Notes: a model not told the origin generated them from the letters alone. Counted from the first letter of the stretch, positions 1 through 7,460 are shown. The stretch is 13,525 bases of DNA from CAZGVW01 sp964529265 (GCA_964529265.1 CAZGVW010000285.1:1-13525); one strand, 5' to 3'. A program made the numbers and translations.

Positions 1-49
1 ATGGCCATTGGGCGGCGTGGTTTGCGTGTGTGTGTGCAGATGTGCGCGC

Positions 50-1501
50 TTAGCGGGCGGAGATGGTCCTGGGGCGTGGTTTTGGTGGTTCGGGGGGGCC
101 GACGAAGCGTTCGGTGCGTTCGAGGGGGACGCCTTCGATGACGATTTCGCCGGCGAAGAAATGATCCGAATCGAACTCCGTCCACGTCCATCTCGACGGC
201 CGAAGCACGACATCAAGCCACTCCGCCTCCTCAAACCCGGGAGGCAGGTCGATCGTCAGCATGAACGCTCGTCTGACATCCCCATAGAAGTGGTGAGGAG
301 CAGCCGTCTCCAGATCGCCGAAGCGAAAGAACACTTCCGGGGCGAACGGAACGGGGATGCGACCCAGTTCGATCGAAAAGGAAAGGCGAAGCCGCTCATC
401 CTCGATGAAGGTTGCGAGGCGCGTCACGTTGCACCCCCGCCGGATCTGAGCGGCAATCTCGGGGGAGTGGTCCCAATCCGTAGCCTCGACATGGGGCGGC
501 AGGATCGTGAGCGCATCTAGGAAGTCGTCGGTCCATGCAAGCGATGGACGATCATCCGCCCTTCGCTCGACATCGTGCCAGTAGGCATCGCGCGGCCTGT
601 CAGGAATGAAGACATCAAAGCGCGCTCGGATCCTCGCTTCGTAATCACCTGGAGGGGGATCGAGCGGGAGCGTTGACTGGTACACATTGTTGCCCGCGTA
701 CTCGGCGACCCTGACCACGGGGACCATGTTGAACAGATCGCATGCCCCAACCGCGGCATCGTTGAGGCTCAGGCGCTCGACATGCGCCTCGACATCGAAG
801 CGGACACGGCGGCGCTCGCTTCCGCGTCGCGTACGGAAGCCGGCCTGCCATTGCACAGGCCGTCCGAAGGTTGCGACCTGCTCAAACTCGAACGACGTCC
901 GCACCATGTTCCGGATGTAGGCGACCTGATGTGGTTCGGTGAGGAGTTCCTTGAGCCAGGCGGATTCGATGAGATCGCCCCAGAGGGGTTGCCAGGTGCG
1001 GGCCTGATCGGCCTGACATGCGAGACCGGCGGCGGCGAGGCGCGTGAGTTTGGCGGTGGAGAGGGCGTTCTCGTCATCGCGGCGGAGGAGTTCGGTGAGA
1101 GCGGATTTTTCGGCGGCTGATCCGGCGCCGGAGGCTTCGCGCGCGAGGAGCCAGACGGGTTTGACGGTGTTCCAGTTGAACGCGGCGCCCCAGCGCCAGG
1201 CGCGGACGCTTCCATAGCCGGCGCCGATGAGGAGCAGGAGCAGGCCAGCCGCGGCGAGGCGGAGGCGAGCGCGGCGTTTGCCGAAGCGGATGGCGCGCTG
1301 GGGAGCGAGATCGGCGCCGCATTCGGGGCAGGGGCCAGTGGGGCGGTTGTTGTCGTCGGCGGGTTGGCCGGAGAGGAGGTAGCGGCAGTTGCGGCAGCGG
1401 GGGAGGGAATCGGCGCGGCGGCCGCGCAGGCCGAGGGTGAGGAGGGCGAGGCCGAGGAGTGCGGCGGCGGCGAGGAGGGTTGGGATGAGGAGGGGCGGCA
1501 T
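50..1501 (-). CDS. Membrane-anchored zinc-ribbon protein of unknown function
   Basis: A 483-residue protein read from ATG at 1501 to TAA at 50. Residues 3-25 form a hydrophobic N-terminal segment. A Cys4 zinc ribbon follows (C36-x2-C39 ... C58-x2-C61, the second half reading CPECG). A second hydrophobic segment at about 82-97 precedes a soluble domain of nearly 390 residues with no motif I recognise; its C-terminus is proline-rich. Two membrane segments around a small ribbon suggest the ribbon and the large domain lie on defined sides of the membrane, but the topology is inferred. The reading frame stays open 94 codons further upstream, but that extension is low-complexity proline/arginine sequence crossing an 8-bp tandem repeat, so I chose the methionine before the hydrophobic stretch. 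No Shine-Dalgarno or TAnnnT box is evident at this start. Function unknown; similar ribbon-plus-membrane proteins are, to my knowledge, common in Phycisphaerae. Confidence 0.8.
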   Translation of the reverse strand: MPPLLIPTLLAAAALLGLALLTLGLRGRRADSLPRCRNCRYLLSGQPADDNNRPTGPCPECGADLAPQRAIRFGKRRARLRLAAAGLLLLLIGAGYGSVRAWRWGAAFNWNTVKPVWLLAREASGAGSAAEKSALTELLRRDDENALSTAKLTRLAAAGLACQADQARTWQPLWGDLIESAWLKELLTEPHQVAYIRNMVRTSFEFEQVATFGRPVQWQAGFRTRRGSERRRVRFDVEAHVERLSLNDAAVGACDLFNMVPVVRVAEYAGNNVYQSTLPLDPPPGDYEARIRARFDVFIPDRPRDAYWHDVERRADDRPSLAWTDDFLDALTILPPHVEATDWDHSPEIAAQIRRGCNVTRLATFIEDERLRLSFSIELGRIPVPFAPEVFFRFGDLETAAPHHFYGDVRRAFMLTIDLPPGFEEAEWLDVVLRPSRWTWTEFDSDHFFAGEIVIEGVPLERTERFVGPPEPPKPRPRTISAR

Positions 1502-1515
1502 GGCGGGGGGGCGGG

Positions 1516-1547
1516 GTGTCCGGGAGTCCGGGTGTCCGGGTGTCCGG
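1516..1547. repeat. 8-bp tandem repeat, four units
   Basis: Four consecutive 8-mers read GTGTCCGG, GAGTCCGG, GTGTCCGG, GTGTCCGG on the plus strand, flanked by G-runs. The array lies 15-46 nt upstream of the start codon of the minus-strand gene ending at 50. Eight is not a multiple of three, so unit gain or loss would alter spacing in the leader, or shift frame if translation began upstream. Confidence 0.85.
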
Positions 1548-1761
1548 GGGGGGTGTTTGCCTGGGGGCCCGGCACGCGCGGGGCCTCCATACACCCTGGG
1601 GAGGGACGGGTTTGTGCGCGCAAACGTGGTCAGTGCGCGGGGGCAGGTGATGCAAGTGCTTGTGGGAGAGGGAATAGAAAATCTTGGAATTTTGGATTTT
1701 TGCCATCCGGCAGACAGGGGGGTGGGTGGTCCTCCTTGGTGTCTACGGGTGAACGGGGGAA

Positions 1762-2067
1762 GGGAGTTCACCAACTGAGCCACAGAGGGGCACTTAGGGA
1801 AGGCCGGGGAAGAGGGGAAGAACGGGGGTGGGGGATCTGGTGGGTTTGGGTGGCATCAAAGGTGGTGGTTTCCCGGGGGGTTGGGAGGGGCCCAAGACAC
1901 CGACCGTCCAGAGCGACGGTCGGTGGCACGGGGGTGTACCCCGCGAGGTTCGGCACAGGTGGACAAGCCACCAGTGGCGCCCTTGGGATGGGGTCTTGGG
2001 CTTCAACCCCTCTTCCTGTTCTTCTCTGTGTACCTCTGTGTGATCTCTGTGTTCTCTGTGTTGAACT
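1762..2067. repeat. Paired inverted-repeat element A (CACAGAG ladder)
   Basis: The left arm (1762-1828) begins GGGAGTTCACC and contains CCACAGAGG. The right arm (2011-2067) is its diverged inverted counterpart: read on the minus strand it begins GAGTTCAACACAGAG and repeats CACAGAG about every 9-12 nt, ending in a purine-rich GAAGAACAGGAAGAGG tract like the left arm's GAAGAACGGGG. Inside the arms is a second inverted pair (a ...GGGGCCCAAGAC tract ending at 1898 against GTCTTGGGC starting at 1993), so the element could fold as a nested long hairpin around the REP-like hairpin at 1898-1925. It ends 40 nt before the pirin gene. The same family recurs at 2843-3009, 7461-7506 and 8654-8874. Confidence 0.7.
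1898..1925. repeat. REP-like hairpin, copy 1
   Basis: CACCGACCGT and ACGGTCGGTG form a perfect 10-bp stem with the 8-nt loop CCAGAGCG. Together with its flanks (1896-1930) it matches a second copy at 4644-4678 with a single difference in 35 positions, in the loop. No T-run follows, so it is not a classic intrinsic terminator. Downstream lie two more small palindromes: GGGGTGTACCCC (1931-1942) and GCCACCAGTGGC (about 1967-1978). Confidence 0.85.
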
Positions 2068-2106
2068 CTTTTGCCTTGTTGCATTCTCTTTCAGAAGGAG
2101 CGATCC

Positions 2107-2832
2107 ATGATCACGATCCGCAGGTCTGAGGAGCGCGGGCACTTTGACCATGGGTGGTTGAAGACGTGGCATTCGTTTTCGTTCGGGGACTATCGGGACG
2201 CGAAGCACACGCGGTTCGGGCCGCTGCGGGTGATCAATGAGGACATTGTGGCGCCGGGGGCGGGGTTTCCGGAGCATCCGCACGCGGACATGGAGATCCT
2301 GACGTGGATGCTTTCGGGGGCGCTGGCGCACAGGGATTCGGCGGGCGCGGGCGGGCATGAGGGGGTGATCAGGCCGGGCGATCTACAGCGCATGAGCGCG
2401 GGGAGCGGTGTGACGCACAGCGAGTTCAACGCGTCGAAGACGGCGCCGGCGCATCTGCTGCAGATCTGGCTGTTTCCGGAGGAGCGGGGGCTGGCGCCTT
2501 CGTATGAGCAGAAGACGTTTGCCGCGGAGGGCGCGGGGGGGAAGGCGCTGACGCTGCTGGCTTCGCGCGAGGCGCGGGAGGGATCGGTGAGGATTCATCA
2601 GGATGCGGAGTTGTGGCTGGCGCGGCTGGGTGATGAAGGTGGCGCGGCGCGCGAGGCGTCGGTTGAGCTGCGGCCGGGGCGGAAGGCGTGGGTGCAGGTG
2701 GCGAAGGGGGCGCTCGAGGTGAACGGCGTGCGGCTGAAACAGGGGGATGGGGCGCGGGTGGAGGATGAGACGCGGCTGACGCTGCGCGCTGTGGATGGGA
2801 AGAGCGAGGCGCTGGTGTTTGACATGGCGTGA
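2107..2832 (+). CDS. Pirin-like bicupin protein
   Basis: A 241-residue protein, the usual size for bacterial pirin homologues (YhhW/YhaK type). The N-terminal cupin carries the family metal site: H57 and H59 in PEHPHADMEIL, then H104 and E106 in GVTHSEFNAS. The WHSFSFGDY stretch near the N-terminus is typical of pirins. The second, C-terminal cupin (from about residue 130) has no such His set, as usual. Bacterial pirins are cytoplasmic metal-binding proteins; some show quercetin 2,3-dioxygenase activity in vitro, but the physiological substrate is generally unknown, so I would not name a reaction here. The start at ATG 2107 is fixed by a good ribosome binding site, AGAAGGAG at 2093-2100, six bases upstream; this is one of the few clear Shine-Dalgarno sequences in the window. 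The gene appears to be transcribed alone, between two inverted-repeat elements. Confidence 0.93.
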   Translation: MITIRRSEERGHFDHGWLKTWHSFSFGDYRDAKHTRFGPLRVINEDIVAPGAGFPEHPHADMEILTWMLSGALAHRDSAGAGGHEGVIRPGDLQRMSAGSGVTHSEFNASKTAPAHLLQIWLFPEERGLAPSYEQKTFAAEGAGGKALTLLASREAREGSVRIHQDAELWLARLGDEGGAAREASVELRPGRKAWVQVAKGALEVNGVRLKQGDGARVEDETRLTLRAVDGKSEALVFDMA

Positions 2833-2842
2833 GGAAGAGGCA

Positions 2843-3009
2843 GGAACGCAGAGGAGCGCAGAGGAACGCGGAGGAAGATGAAGAAGAGACAGGAAAGGGC
2901 GGGGTAAAGGCAGGGGACCGGAGCGGAAGAAAGGGGATGCGGGTTTCTGATTGGCGAACCGCTTTTCCGGTTCTTCCACTCTGCGTCCCTCTGCGCTCCT
3001 CTGCGTTCC
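2843..3009. repeat. Paired inverted-repeat element B (GCAGAGG ladder)
   Basis: The left arm 2843-2877 is made of three 10-nt steps, GGAACGCAGA, GGAGCGCAGA and GGAACGCGGA, followed by GGAAG. The right arm 2973-3009 is the inverted counterpart: its reverse complement begins with the same 22 bases and then shows a few differences. The spacer of about 95 nt contains a 6-bp hairpin directly next to the right arm (GAACCG at 2956-2961, CGGTTC at 2968-2973, loop CTTTTC). The element fills the gap between the pirin stop and the gatA promoter region. With no T-run it is not an obvious terminator, although a transcript of it could fold into a long stem. Confidence 0.85.
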
Positions 3010-3038
3010 CGCCTTTCCGGCGGGCGGACGGGGGCTGC

Positions 3039-3044
3039 TACCAT
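3039..3044 (+). promoter_or_regulatory. Putative -10 box (TACCAT) of gatA
   Basis: TACCAT fits TAnnnT and ends 8 nt before the GTG start proposed for gatA, implying a transcript that starts at or next to the start codon. No convincing -35 is visible. The support is that similarly placed boxes precede four other genes in the window. Confidence 0.45.
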
Positions 3045-3052
3045 GCGGGTCT

Positions 3053-4570
3053 GTGGAGTTGACGGACCTGACACTCGTTGGGCTTCGGGACGCGATCGCG
3101 GCGCGGAAGTGCACGGCGGAGGAGGCGGTGCGCGCGTCGCTGGCACGGATCGAGGCGCATGACGGGGGGATTCACGCGTTTCTGGAGACGTTTCCGGAGC
3201 GGGCGCTGGAGCGAGCGCGGGAGATTGATCGGCGGATTGCATCGGGAGGGGGGTCTTCCGGCGCGGCGGCGATCGGGCCGCTGGCGGGCGTGCCGATCGC
3301 GATCAAGGACAACATGTGCCTGGACTACGGGCGCACGACGTGCGCTTCGCGGATTCTGGAGCGCTACGAGTCGCCGTTCACGGGCACGGCGGTGCAGCGG
3401 CTGATCGATGCGGGGGCGATCATCATCGGGAAGACGAACCTGGATGAGTTCGCGATGGGGTCATCGACGGAGCGTTCGGCGTTCGGGCCGACGCGGAACC
3501 CGTGGGACGCGGAGCGCGTGCCGGGGGGTTCGTCGGGCGGGTCAGCCGCGGCGGTGGCGGCGCGGATGGTGTGGGGGAGCCTGGGGTCGGATACGGGGGG
3601 ATCGATCCGTCAGCCGGCGGGGCTGTGCGGGATCACGGGGTGCAAGCCGACGTATGGGCGCGTATCGCGGTATGGATTGGTGGCGTTTGCATCGAGTCTG
3701 GATCAGATCGGGCCGTTTGCGCGCACGGTGGAGGATTGTGCACTGCTGTTGCAGGTGATCAGCGGGTTCGATGCGCTGGATTCGACGTCGGTGCAGATGG
3801 AGGCGCCGGATCTGGTTTCGAAGCTGGATGAGCCGATCGAGGGGTTGCGGATCGGGGTGCCGAAGGAGGCGCGATCGGAGCGGAATCATCCGGCGGTGGC
3901 GCGGTCGCTGGATGCGGCGATCGAGACGTTCCGGGGATTGGGCGCGGAGATCGTGGACGTGGAGTTGCCGCATCTGGAGTATGGGATTGCGGCGTACTAC
4001 ATCGTGGCGCCGGCGGAGGCGTCGTCGAACCTGGCGCGGTACGACGGGGTGCGGTATGGGCATCGGGCGAAGATGGGGGCGGGGGATGATCTGATTGCGC
4101 TGTATTCGAAGAGCCGGGCGGAGGGGTTCGGGCCAGAGGTGCAGCGGCGGATCATGCTGGGGACGTTTGCGCTTTCGAGCGGGTATTACGACGCGTACTA
4201 CAACACGGCGCTGAAGACGCGGCGGCTGATCAAGCGGGATTTCGATCGGGTGTTTGCGGATCAGTCGGGGCCGCTGGCGCACGCGGTGCTGATGCCATCG
4301 AGCCCGTCGCCGGCGTTCCGGCTGGGGGAGAAGACGGATGATCCGTTGGCGCTGTACCTGGAGGATGTGTACACGGTGATGGCGAACCTGGCGGGGATCG
4401 GTGGGATTTCGATTCCGGCGGGGTTTTCGGCCCCGGGGGAATCGGGGGCCCGGGAACTGCCGGTGGGGGCGCAGTTGTTCTGCCCGGCGTTTGCGGAATC
4501 GTTGATGTTCCGGGCGGCGCGGATGTTCGAGAAGGCGACGGACTGGAACCGCCGGGCGCCGGTGTTGTAA
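3053..4570 (+). CDS. gatA: Asp-tRNA(Asn)/Glu-tRNA(Gln) amidotransferase subunit A
   Basis: GatA is the glutaminase/amidase subunit of GatCAB. It frees ammonia from glutamine (or asparagine), which is channelled to GatB to convert misacylated Glu-tRNA(Gln) or Asp-tRNA(Asn). The 505-residue product has the full amidase-signature Ser-cisSer-Lys triad: K85 in GVPIAIKDNM, S160 in VPGGSSGGSAAAV and S184 in GSDTGGSIRQPAG, with the same 75- and 24-residue spacings I recall for the Staphylococcus aureus enzyme (K79, S154, S178). Family length is about 485, so the size fits. The frame is open upstream to about 2951, but that part translates the repeat arm at 2973-3009 and is unlikely to be protein. GTG at 3053 (or TTG at 3059) gives the expected N-terminus and lies just after a TACCAT box. 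gatB and gatC are not in the window, so the complex is encoded at dispersed loci. Confidence 0.96.
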   Translation: MELTDLTLVGLRDAIAARKCTAEEAVRASLARIEAHDGGIHAFLETFPERALERAREIDRRIASGGGSSGAAAIGPLAGVPIAIKDNMCLDYGRTTCASRILERYESPFTGTAVQRLIDAGAIIIGKTNLDEFAMGSSTERSAFGPTRNPWDAERVPGGSSGGSAAAVAARMVWGSLGSDTGGSIRQPAGLCGITGCKPTYGRVSRYGLVAFASSLDQIGPFARTVEDCALLLQVISGFDALDSTSVQMEAPDLVSKLDEPIEGLRIGVPKEARSERNHPAVARSLDAAIETFRGLGAEIVDVELPHLEYGIAAYYIVAPAEASSNLARYDGVRYGHRAKMGAGDDLIALYSKSRAEGFGPEVQRRIMLGTFALSSGYYDAYYNTALKTRRLIKRDFDRVFADQSGPLAHAVLMPSSPSPAFRLGEKTDDPLALYLEDVYTVMANLAGIGGISIPAGFSAPGESGARELPVGAQLFCPAFAESLMFRAARMFEKATDWNRRAPVL

Positions 4571-4645
4571 GAGGATTGGGCGGGGCGGGGCGTTTTCGGC
4601 AGAAGAGATTGGGGTATTTTGACCGGCTGAGGGCGCGGGCCAGGA

Positions 4646-4673
4646 CACCGACCGTGCAGAGCGACGGTCGGTG
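4646..4673. repeat. REP-like hairpin, copy 2
   Basis: Stem arms CACCGACCGT and ACGGTCGGTG with loop GCAGAGCG, differing from copy 1 (1898-1925) by one loop base; flanking bases are also conserved (4644-4678). Here the 3' flank GGTGGCACGA (4670-4679) is immediately repeated at 4681-4690. The hairpin lies 75 nt after the gatA stop and 34 nt before the next start codon, so it could act in the leader of that gene or at the 3' end of the gatA transcript. No T-run follows it. Confidence 0.85.
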
Positions 4674-4707
4674 GCACGAAGGTGGCACGAGAACGGAGAT
4701 AGAGCCA

Positions 4708-5331
4708 ATGGATCGCAAGAGTCTTTTTTCGGGGATGGCGCTGGGCGCCGGGATTGCGCTCACGGGGATGATGCTGGGCGGGCAGGGGCAGCAGCCCGCG
4801 GCGCCGCAGTTCATCAGGGACCTGCAGGTGGAGCGCTTGGAGGTGACGGACGCGGCGTTCATGAAGACGCTGGCCGCGAACGACATTGCGGTGGTCAATC
4901 GCGGCGGCAAGGCGATGATCGAGCTGAACAACAAGGAAGATCTCGGCGAGATCGTCGTGAAGGATGCGCGGGACGTGGACCTGGTGCGGATTTCGGGCAT
5001 TCTGCGGGGCGGCGGGCGGATTGCGACGATGGACGGGGCGCGGACGATCACGGAGATGGGATCGTCGGGTCAGGGCGGGGCGTTCACGTGTTATGCGCTG
5101 GACGGGCAGAGCGCGGGGCGGCTGTGGGCGCAGAATGCGGGCGCGCTGATGCTCGGACAGGAGAAGGATGGGACGACGACGATCGACCTGCCGGCGCAGA
5201 TCGAAGAGTTTCGCACGAGGATCGGCGAGATCGAGAAGGGCATGGCGAAGCGGATCGAAGCGCTGGAGAAGCAGTTGAAGGAGGCGCAGGGGACGGCCGA
5301 TGCGCCGAAGGAGGGAGCGGGGGGCGGGTAA
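4708..5331 (+). CDS. Exported or anchored repeat protein with C-terminal coiled coil, unknown function
   Basis: A 207-residue protein. A short basic N-terminus and a hydrophobic stretch at about residues 9-25 make an uncleaved anchor or a signal sequence. Residues 64 to about 160 fall into four degenerate units of about 23 residues (64-87, 88-110, 111-133, 134-161), each with alternating hydrophobic residues and Gly/Asp turns, for example GEIVVKDA and GRIATMDG. This suggests a stacked beta structure. Residues 163-194 form a heptad-like, charged segment (IEEFRTRIGEIEKGM, then RIEALEKQLKEAQ), consistent with a coiled coil and oligomerisation. The tail is Gly-rich. The start at ATG 4708 has GGAG at 4695-4698, nine bases upstream; longer versions would translate the REP hairpin. 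I do not recognise a named family. A fibre- or stalk-like surface protein is a guess from the architecture only. Confidence 0.8.
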   Translation: MDRKSLFSGMALGAGIALTGMMLGGQGQQPAAPQFIRDLQVERLEVTDAAFMKTLAANDIAVVNRGGKAMIELNNKEDLGEIVVKDARDVDLVRISGILRGGGRIATMDGARTITEMGSSGQGGAFTCYALDGQSAGRLWAQNAGALMLGQEKDGTTTIDLPAQIEEFRTRIGEIEKGMAKRIEALEKQLKEAQGTADAPKEGAGGG

Positions 5332-5391
5332 ATCGCTTGCGCGAAAGGGGAAAGCGCGGGCGCCGAATGAGCGAACGAGAGCGTGATTGAG

Positions 5392-5410
5392 CCCGCGGGC
5401 GGCCCGCGGG
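5392..5410. repeat. GC-only hairpin downstream of the 4708-5331 gene
   Basis: CCCGCGGG occurs at 5392-5399 and again at 5403-5410; each copy is self-complementary, and together they can form an 8-bp stem with a CGG loop. It sits 60 nt after the preceding stop and 43 nt before the next start. No T-run follows, so a terminator role is only possible. Confidence 0.5.
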
Positions 5411-5452
5411 ATGATCGGAGATTGCTCGGGGGCGTGGGGCGTTGCACATCAC

Positions 5453-6952
5453 ATGAGACGGTCACTTCACAACCTGATCGTGATTCCGATGGTTGCCGCG
5501 GCGGCGCATGCGGGGCCGATGGCTCCGGGCGTTCCGGCGGCGGCGTCTGCCGCGACGGCCGCGGGCGCGCTCGCGGCGCAGGGCGAGGCGCAGACGTGGA
5601 AGGGCGTGGCGACGCTGCCGGGGCTGGAGCTGGATTTCGTGGTCACGCTCACGCCGGATGACGCGGCGTTGGGCGGGTGGCGCGGGACGATCGATATTCC
5701 GCTGCAGGGGCTTTCGAAGGGGGCGCTGAGCGCGATTGCGATCGATGAGACATCGATTTCGTTCGATTTTGCGCCGCCGGGCGCGCCGGCGAGCGCGGCG
5801 TTTCGTCTGACGCGCGATCCGGGCGCTGGCGAAGCCTCGGGGCACATCGGCCAGGCGGGGATGCAGTTTCCGGTGCGGATGGAGCGCATCGGGGCGGAGC
5901 AGGCGGCGGACGTGGGGCCGAGGCGACCGCAGACGCCGAAGCCGCCGTTTCCATATAAGACGCGCGACGTGGAGGTTGAGAATGTTTCCGCGGCGATCAG
6001 GCTGGCGGGGACACTGGTGATTCCGGAGGGCCCGGGGCCGCATCCCGCGGTGGTGTTCGCGACGGGCTCCGGCGCGCAGGATCGCGACGAGACACTGATG
6101 GGGCACAAGCCGTTCCTGGTGATCGCGGATTATCTCGCGCGGCGCGGGATTGCGAGCCTGCGGATGGATGATCGGGGCGTGGGGGGTTCGGGCGGGAACA
6201 CCATGCAGTCCACGACGCCGGATTTCGCGTCGGACATCCGCGCGGGCGTGGCGTTTTTGAAGCAGCAGCGGGAGGTGAGTCCGCGGCGGATCGGGCTGAT
6301 CGGGCACAGCGAGGGCGGGATGATCGCGGCGGCGGCGGCGGTGGACCATCCGGATGTGGCGTTCGTGGTGATGCTGGCGGGGACGGCGGTGGTGGGGCAC
6401 GAGATCTGGGTCGAGCAGACGCGGCGCATGGGGCGGACGGGCGGCGCGGGGGAGCGCATGCTCGATGCGCAGGAGGAGGCGCAGCGGAAGGTGGTTGACG
6501 CGGTGCTTTCGAACGGGTCGGAGGACGACGTGTTCGCGGCGCTGCAGGAGATGGCGCTGGCGCAGCGCGGCGGGCGGCCCGCGCCGGACCAGCAGGCGGT
6601 GGATGACATGCTGCGTCAGCAGGCGAAGCAGCTTGCGACACCGTGGTTCCGCGGGTTTCTGGAGCATGATCCGCGCCCGGATCTGCGGCGGCTGCGCGTT
6701 CCGGCGCTGGCGCTGAATGGGGAACTCGACTTGCAGGTGCCGCCGGATCAGAATCTGCCGGAGATCGAGAAGGCGCTGCGCGAGGCGGGGAACACGGATG
6801 TGACGATCATCGAGATGCGCGGGCTGAACCACCTGTTTCAGCATTCGGCGACGGGCGGCATGCAGGAGTATGCGGCGATCGAGGAGACGTTCTCGCCGCG
6901 GGCGCTGGAGATCGTGGCGGAGTGGATCAGGCGGAAGACGGGGCTGGAGTGA
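5453..6952 (+). CDS. Exported alpha/beta hydrolase with N-terminal accessory domain
   Basis: A 499-residue protein. MRRSLHNLIVIPMVAAAAHAG looks like a cleavable signal peptide, so it probably acts outside the cytoplasm. Residues about 46-150 form a beta-rich accessory domain ahead of the catalytic domain. The alpha/beta-hydrolase domain (about 172-499) shows the nucleophile elbow GHSEGG with S286, the acid D426 in LNGELDLQVP, and H460 in RGLNHLFQHS; the ATGSGAQDRDE stretch is where the oxyanion hole is expected. A helical insertion (about 315-400) would make the lid. This is the architecture of serine-hydrolase/esterase proteins annotated as S33-like or dienelactone-hydrolase-like; the substrate cannot be predicted. 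The frame is open to 5387, and ATG 5411 is an alternative start, but only 5453 puts the signal peptide at the N-terminus. No strong ribosome binding site is seen. The next gene follows 10 nt after the stop and is probably cotranscribed. Confidence 0.9.
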   Translation: MRRSLHNLIVIPMVAAAAHAGPMAPGVPAAASAATAAGALAAQGEAQTWKGVATLPGLELDFVVTLTPDDAALGGWRGTIDIPLQGLSKGALSAIAIDETSISFDFAPPGAPASAAFRLTRDPGAGEASGHIGQAGMQFPVRMERIGAEQAADVGPRRPQTPKPPFPYKTRDVEVENVSAAIRLAGTLVIPEGPGPHPAVVFATGSGAQDRDETLMGHKPFLVIADYLARRGIASLRMDDRGVGGSGGNTMQSTTPDFASDIRAGVAFLKQQREVSPRRIGLIGHSEGGMIAAAAAVDHPDVAFVVMLAGTAVVGHEIWVEQTRRMGRTGGAGERMLDAQEEAQRKVVDAVLSNGSEDDVFAALQEMALAQRGGRPAPDQQAVDDMLRQQAKQLATPWFRGFLEHDPRPDLRRLRVPALALNGELDLQVPPDQNLPEIEKALREAGNTDVTIIEMRGLNHLFQHSATGGMQEYAAIEETFSPRALEIVAEWIRRKTGLE

Positions 6953-6962
6953 GGGCGCGCGG

Positions 6963-7427
6963 ATGCAGCCTTATGCGCCGAGGGCGATTCGGTTCTTGGG
7001 CGTGCGCGAGGCGGGGCCGTGGCGGCTCAAGACGTACACGGTGTCGTGCGGCGACGGGGCTGTGGATCTGCGTGGGTTCGGGCCGGCGATTGCGTTTGCG
7101 GAGCGGGCGCTGCCGGCGCCGGATGAATCGCGCGGGCGGCCGGGGCTGGGGTTTGTGATTGCGCATCAGGGGCGCACGGCGGATTATCTCGTGCTTGGGT
7201 GGTGGGACCATGAGAATGAGCTGCCGCTGCGCGTGTGGGTGCGCGCGCCGGGGGCGGGCGCGGACTCGTGGCGCGAGGCGCGCGAGGGCGAATCGGTGTG
7301 CGTGTGGGATCTGGAGGTGATCTGGGCGGAGCGGCAGGCGTGGGTGGGCGCGATGATGGGGCGCGAGGGGCCGGATTGCGCGGCGTATCTTGCGCGGGTG
7401 GAGGAGCGGTGGCGGGGCGGAGGGTGA
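6963..7427 (+). CDS. Conserved-looking hypothetical protein
   Basis: A 154-residue protein starting 10 nt after the stop of the exported hydrolase, so probably translated from the same mRNA. No signal peptide or membrane segment is visible; it should be cytoplasmic. It is rich in Trp (including GWWDHENELPLRVWVR near the middle and WDLEVIWAERQAW later) and ends in a short Arg/Gly tail. I recall uncharacterised proteins with a similar GWW..ENELH-type motif in other bacteria, but I cannot name a family or activity. ATG 6963 is chosen because the frame upstream is Arg/Ser-rich shadow of the hydrolase gene. G-rich bases (GAGGG) precede the start, too weak to decide it alone. Confidence 0.8.
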   Translation: MQPYAPRAIRFLGVREAGPWRLKTYTVSCGDGAVDLRGFGPAIAFAERALPAPDESRGRPGLGFVIAHQGRTADYLVLGWWDHENELPLRVWVRAPGAGADSWREAREGESVCVWDLEVIWAERQAWVGAMMGREGPDCAAYLARVEERWRGGG

Positions 7428-7460
7428 CGTGCGAGGAGGGTGTCTCGTGGCGCTCGAAGA

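Larger units (their letters stand above)
1502..2106. other. Gene-free, repeat-rich intergenic region
   Basis: I see no credible gene in these roughly 600 bases; open frames across them are low-complexity and lack start signals or domain features. Contents in order: the 8-bp tandem array; a GC-rich block at 1561-1600 with a short inverted repeat (GGCCC at 1566-1570, GGGCC at 1581-1585); an AT-rich pocket at about 1675-1702 that stands out from its surroundings; and the composite inverted repeat 1762-2067 with a REP-like hairpin in its centre. The gap separates divergently transcribed genes, so promoters for both should lie here, but I cannot point to a convincing one. Confidence 0.7.

Noticed and set aside
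27..37. GT dinucleotide run at the left edge
   Set aside because: Too short to call a meaningful microsatellite, and it lies outside any gene.
2951..3052. Upstream extension of gatA from about 2951
   Set aside because: It would translate the right arm of repeat element B and add sequence absent from GatA proteins; GTG 3053 fits length and promoter spacing better.
3542..4708. Long open frame on the minus strand opposite gatA (about 388 codons)
   Set aside because: It lies antisense to a gene with a complete catalytic triad and is Arg/Pro/His-rich low-complexity sequence, typical of GC-rich shadow frames.
5462..6844. Long minus-strand open frame opposite the exported hydrolase
   Set aside because: The plus-strand gene has a signal peptide and full catalytic triad; the antisense product is Arg/His-rich shadow sequence.
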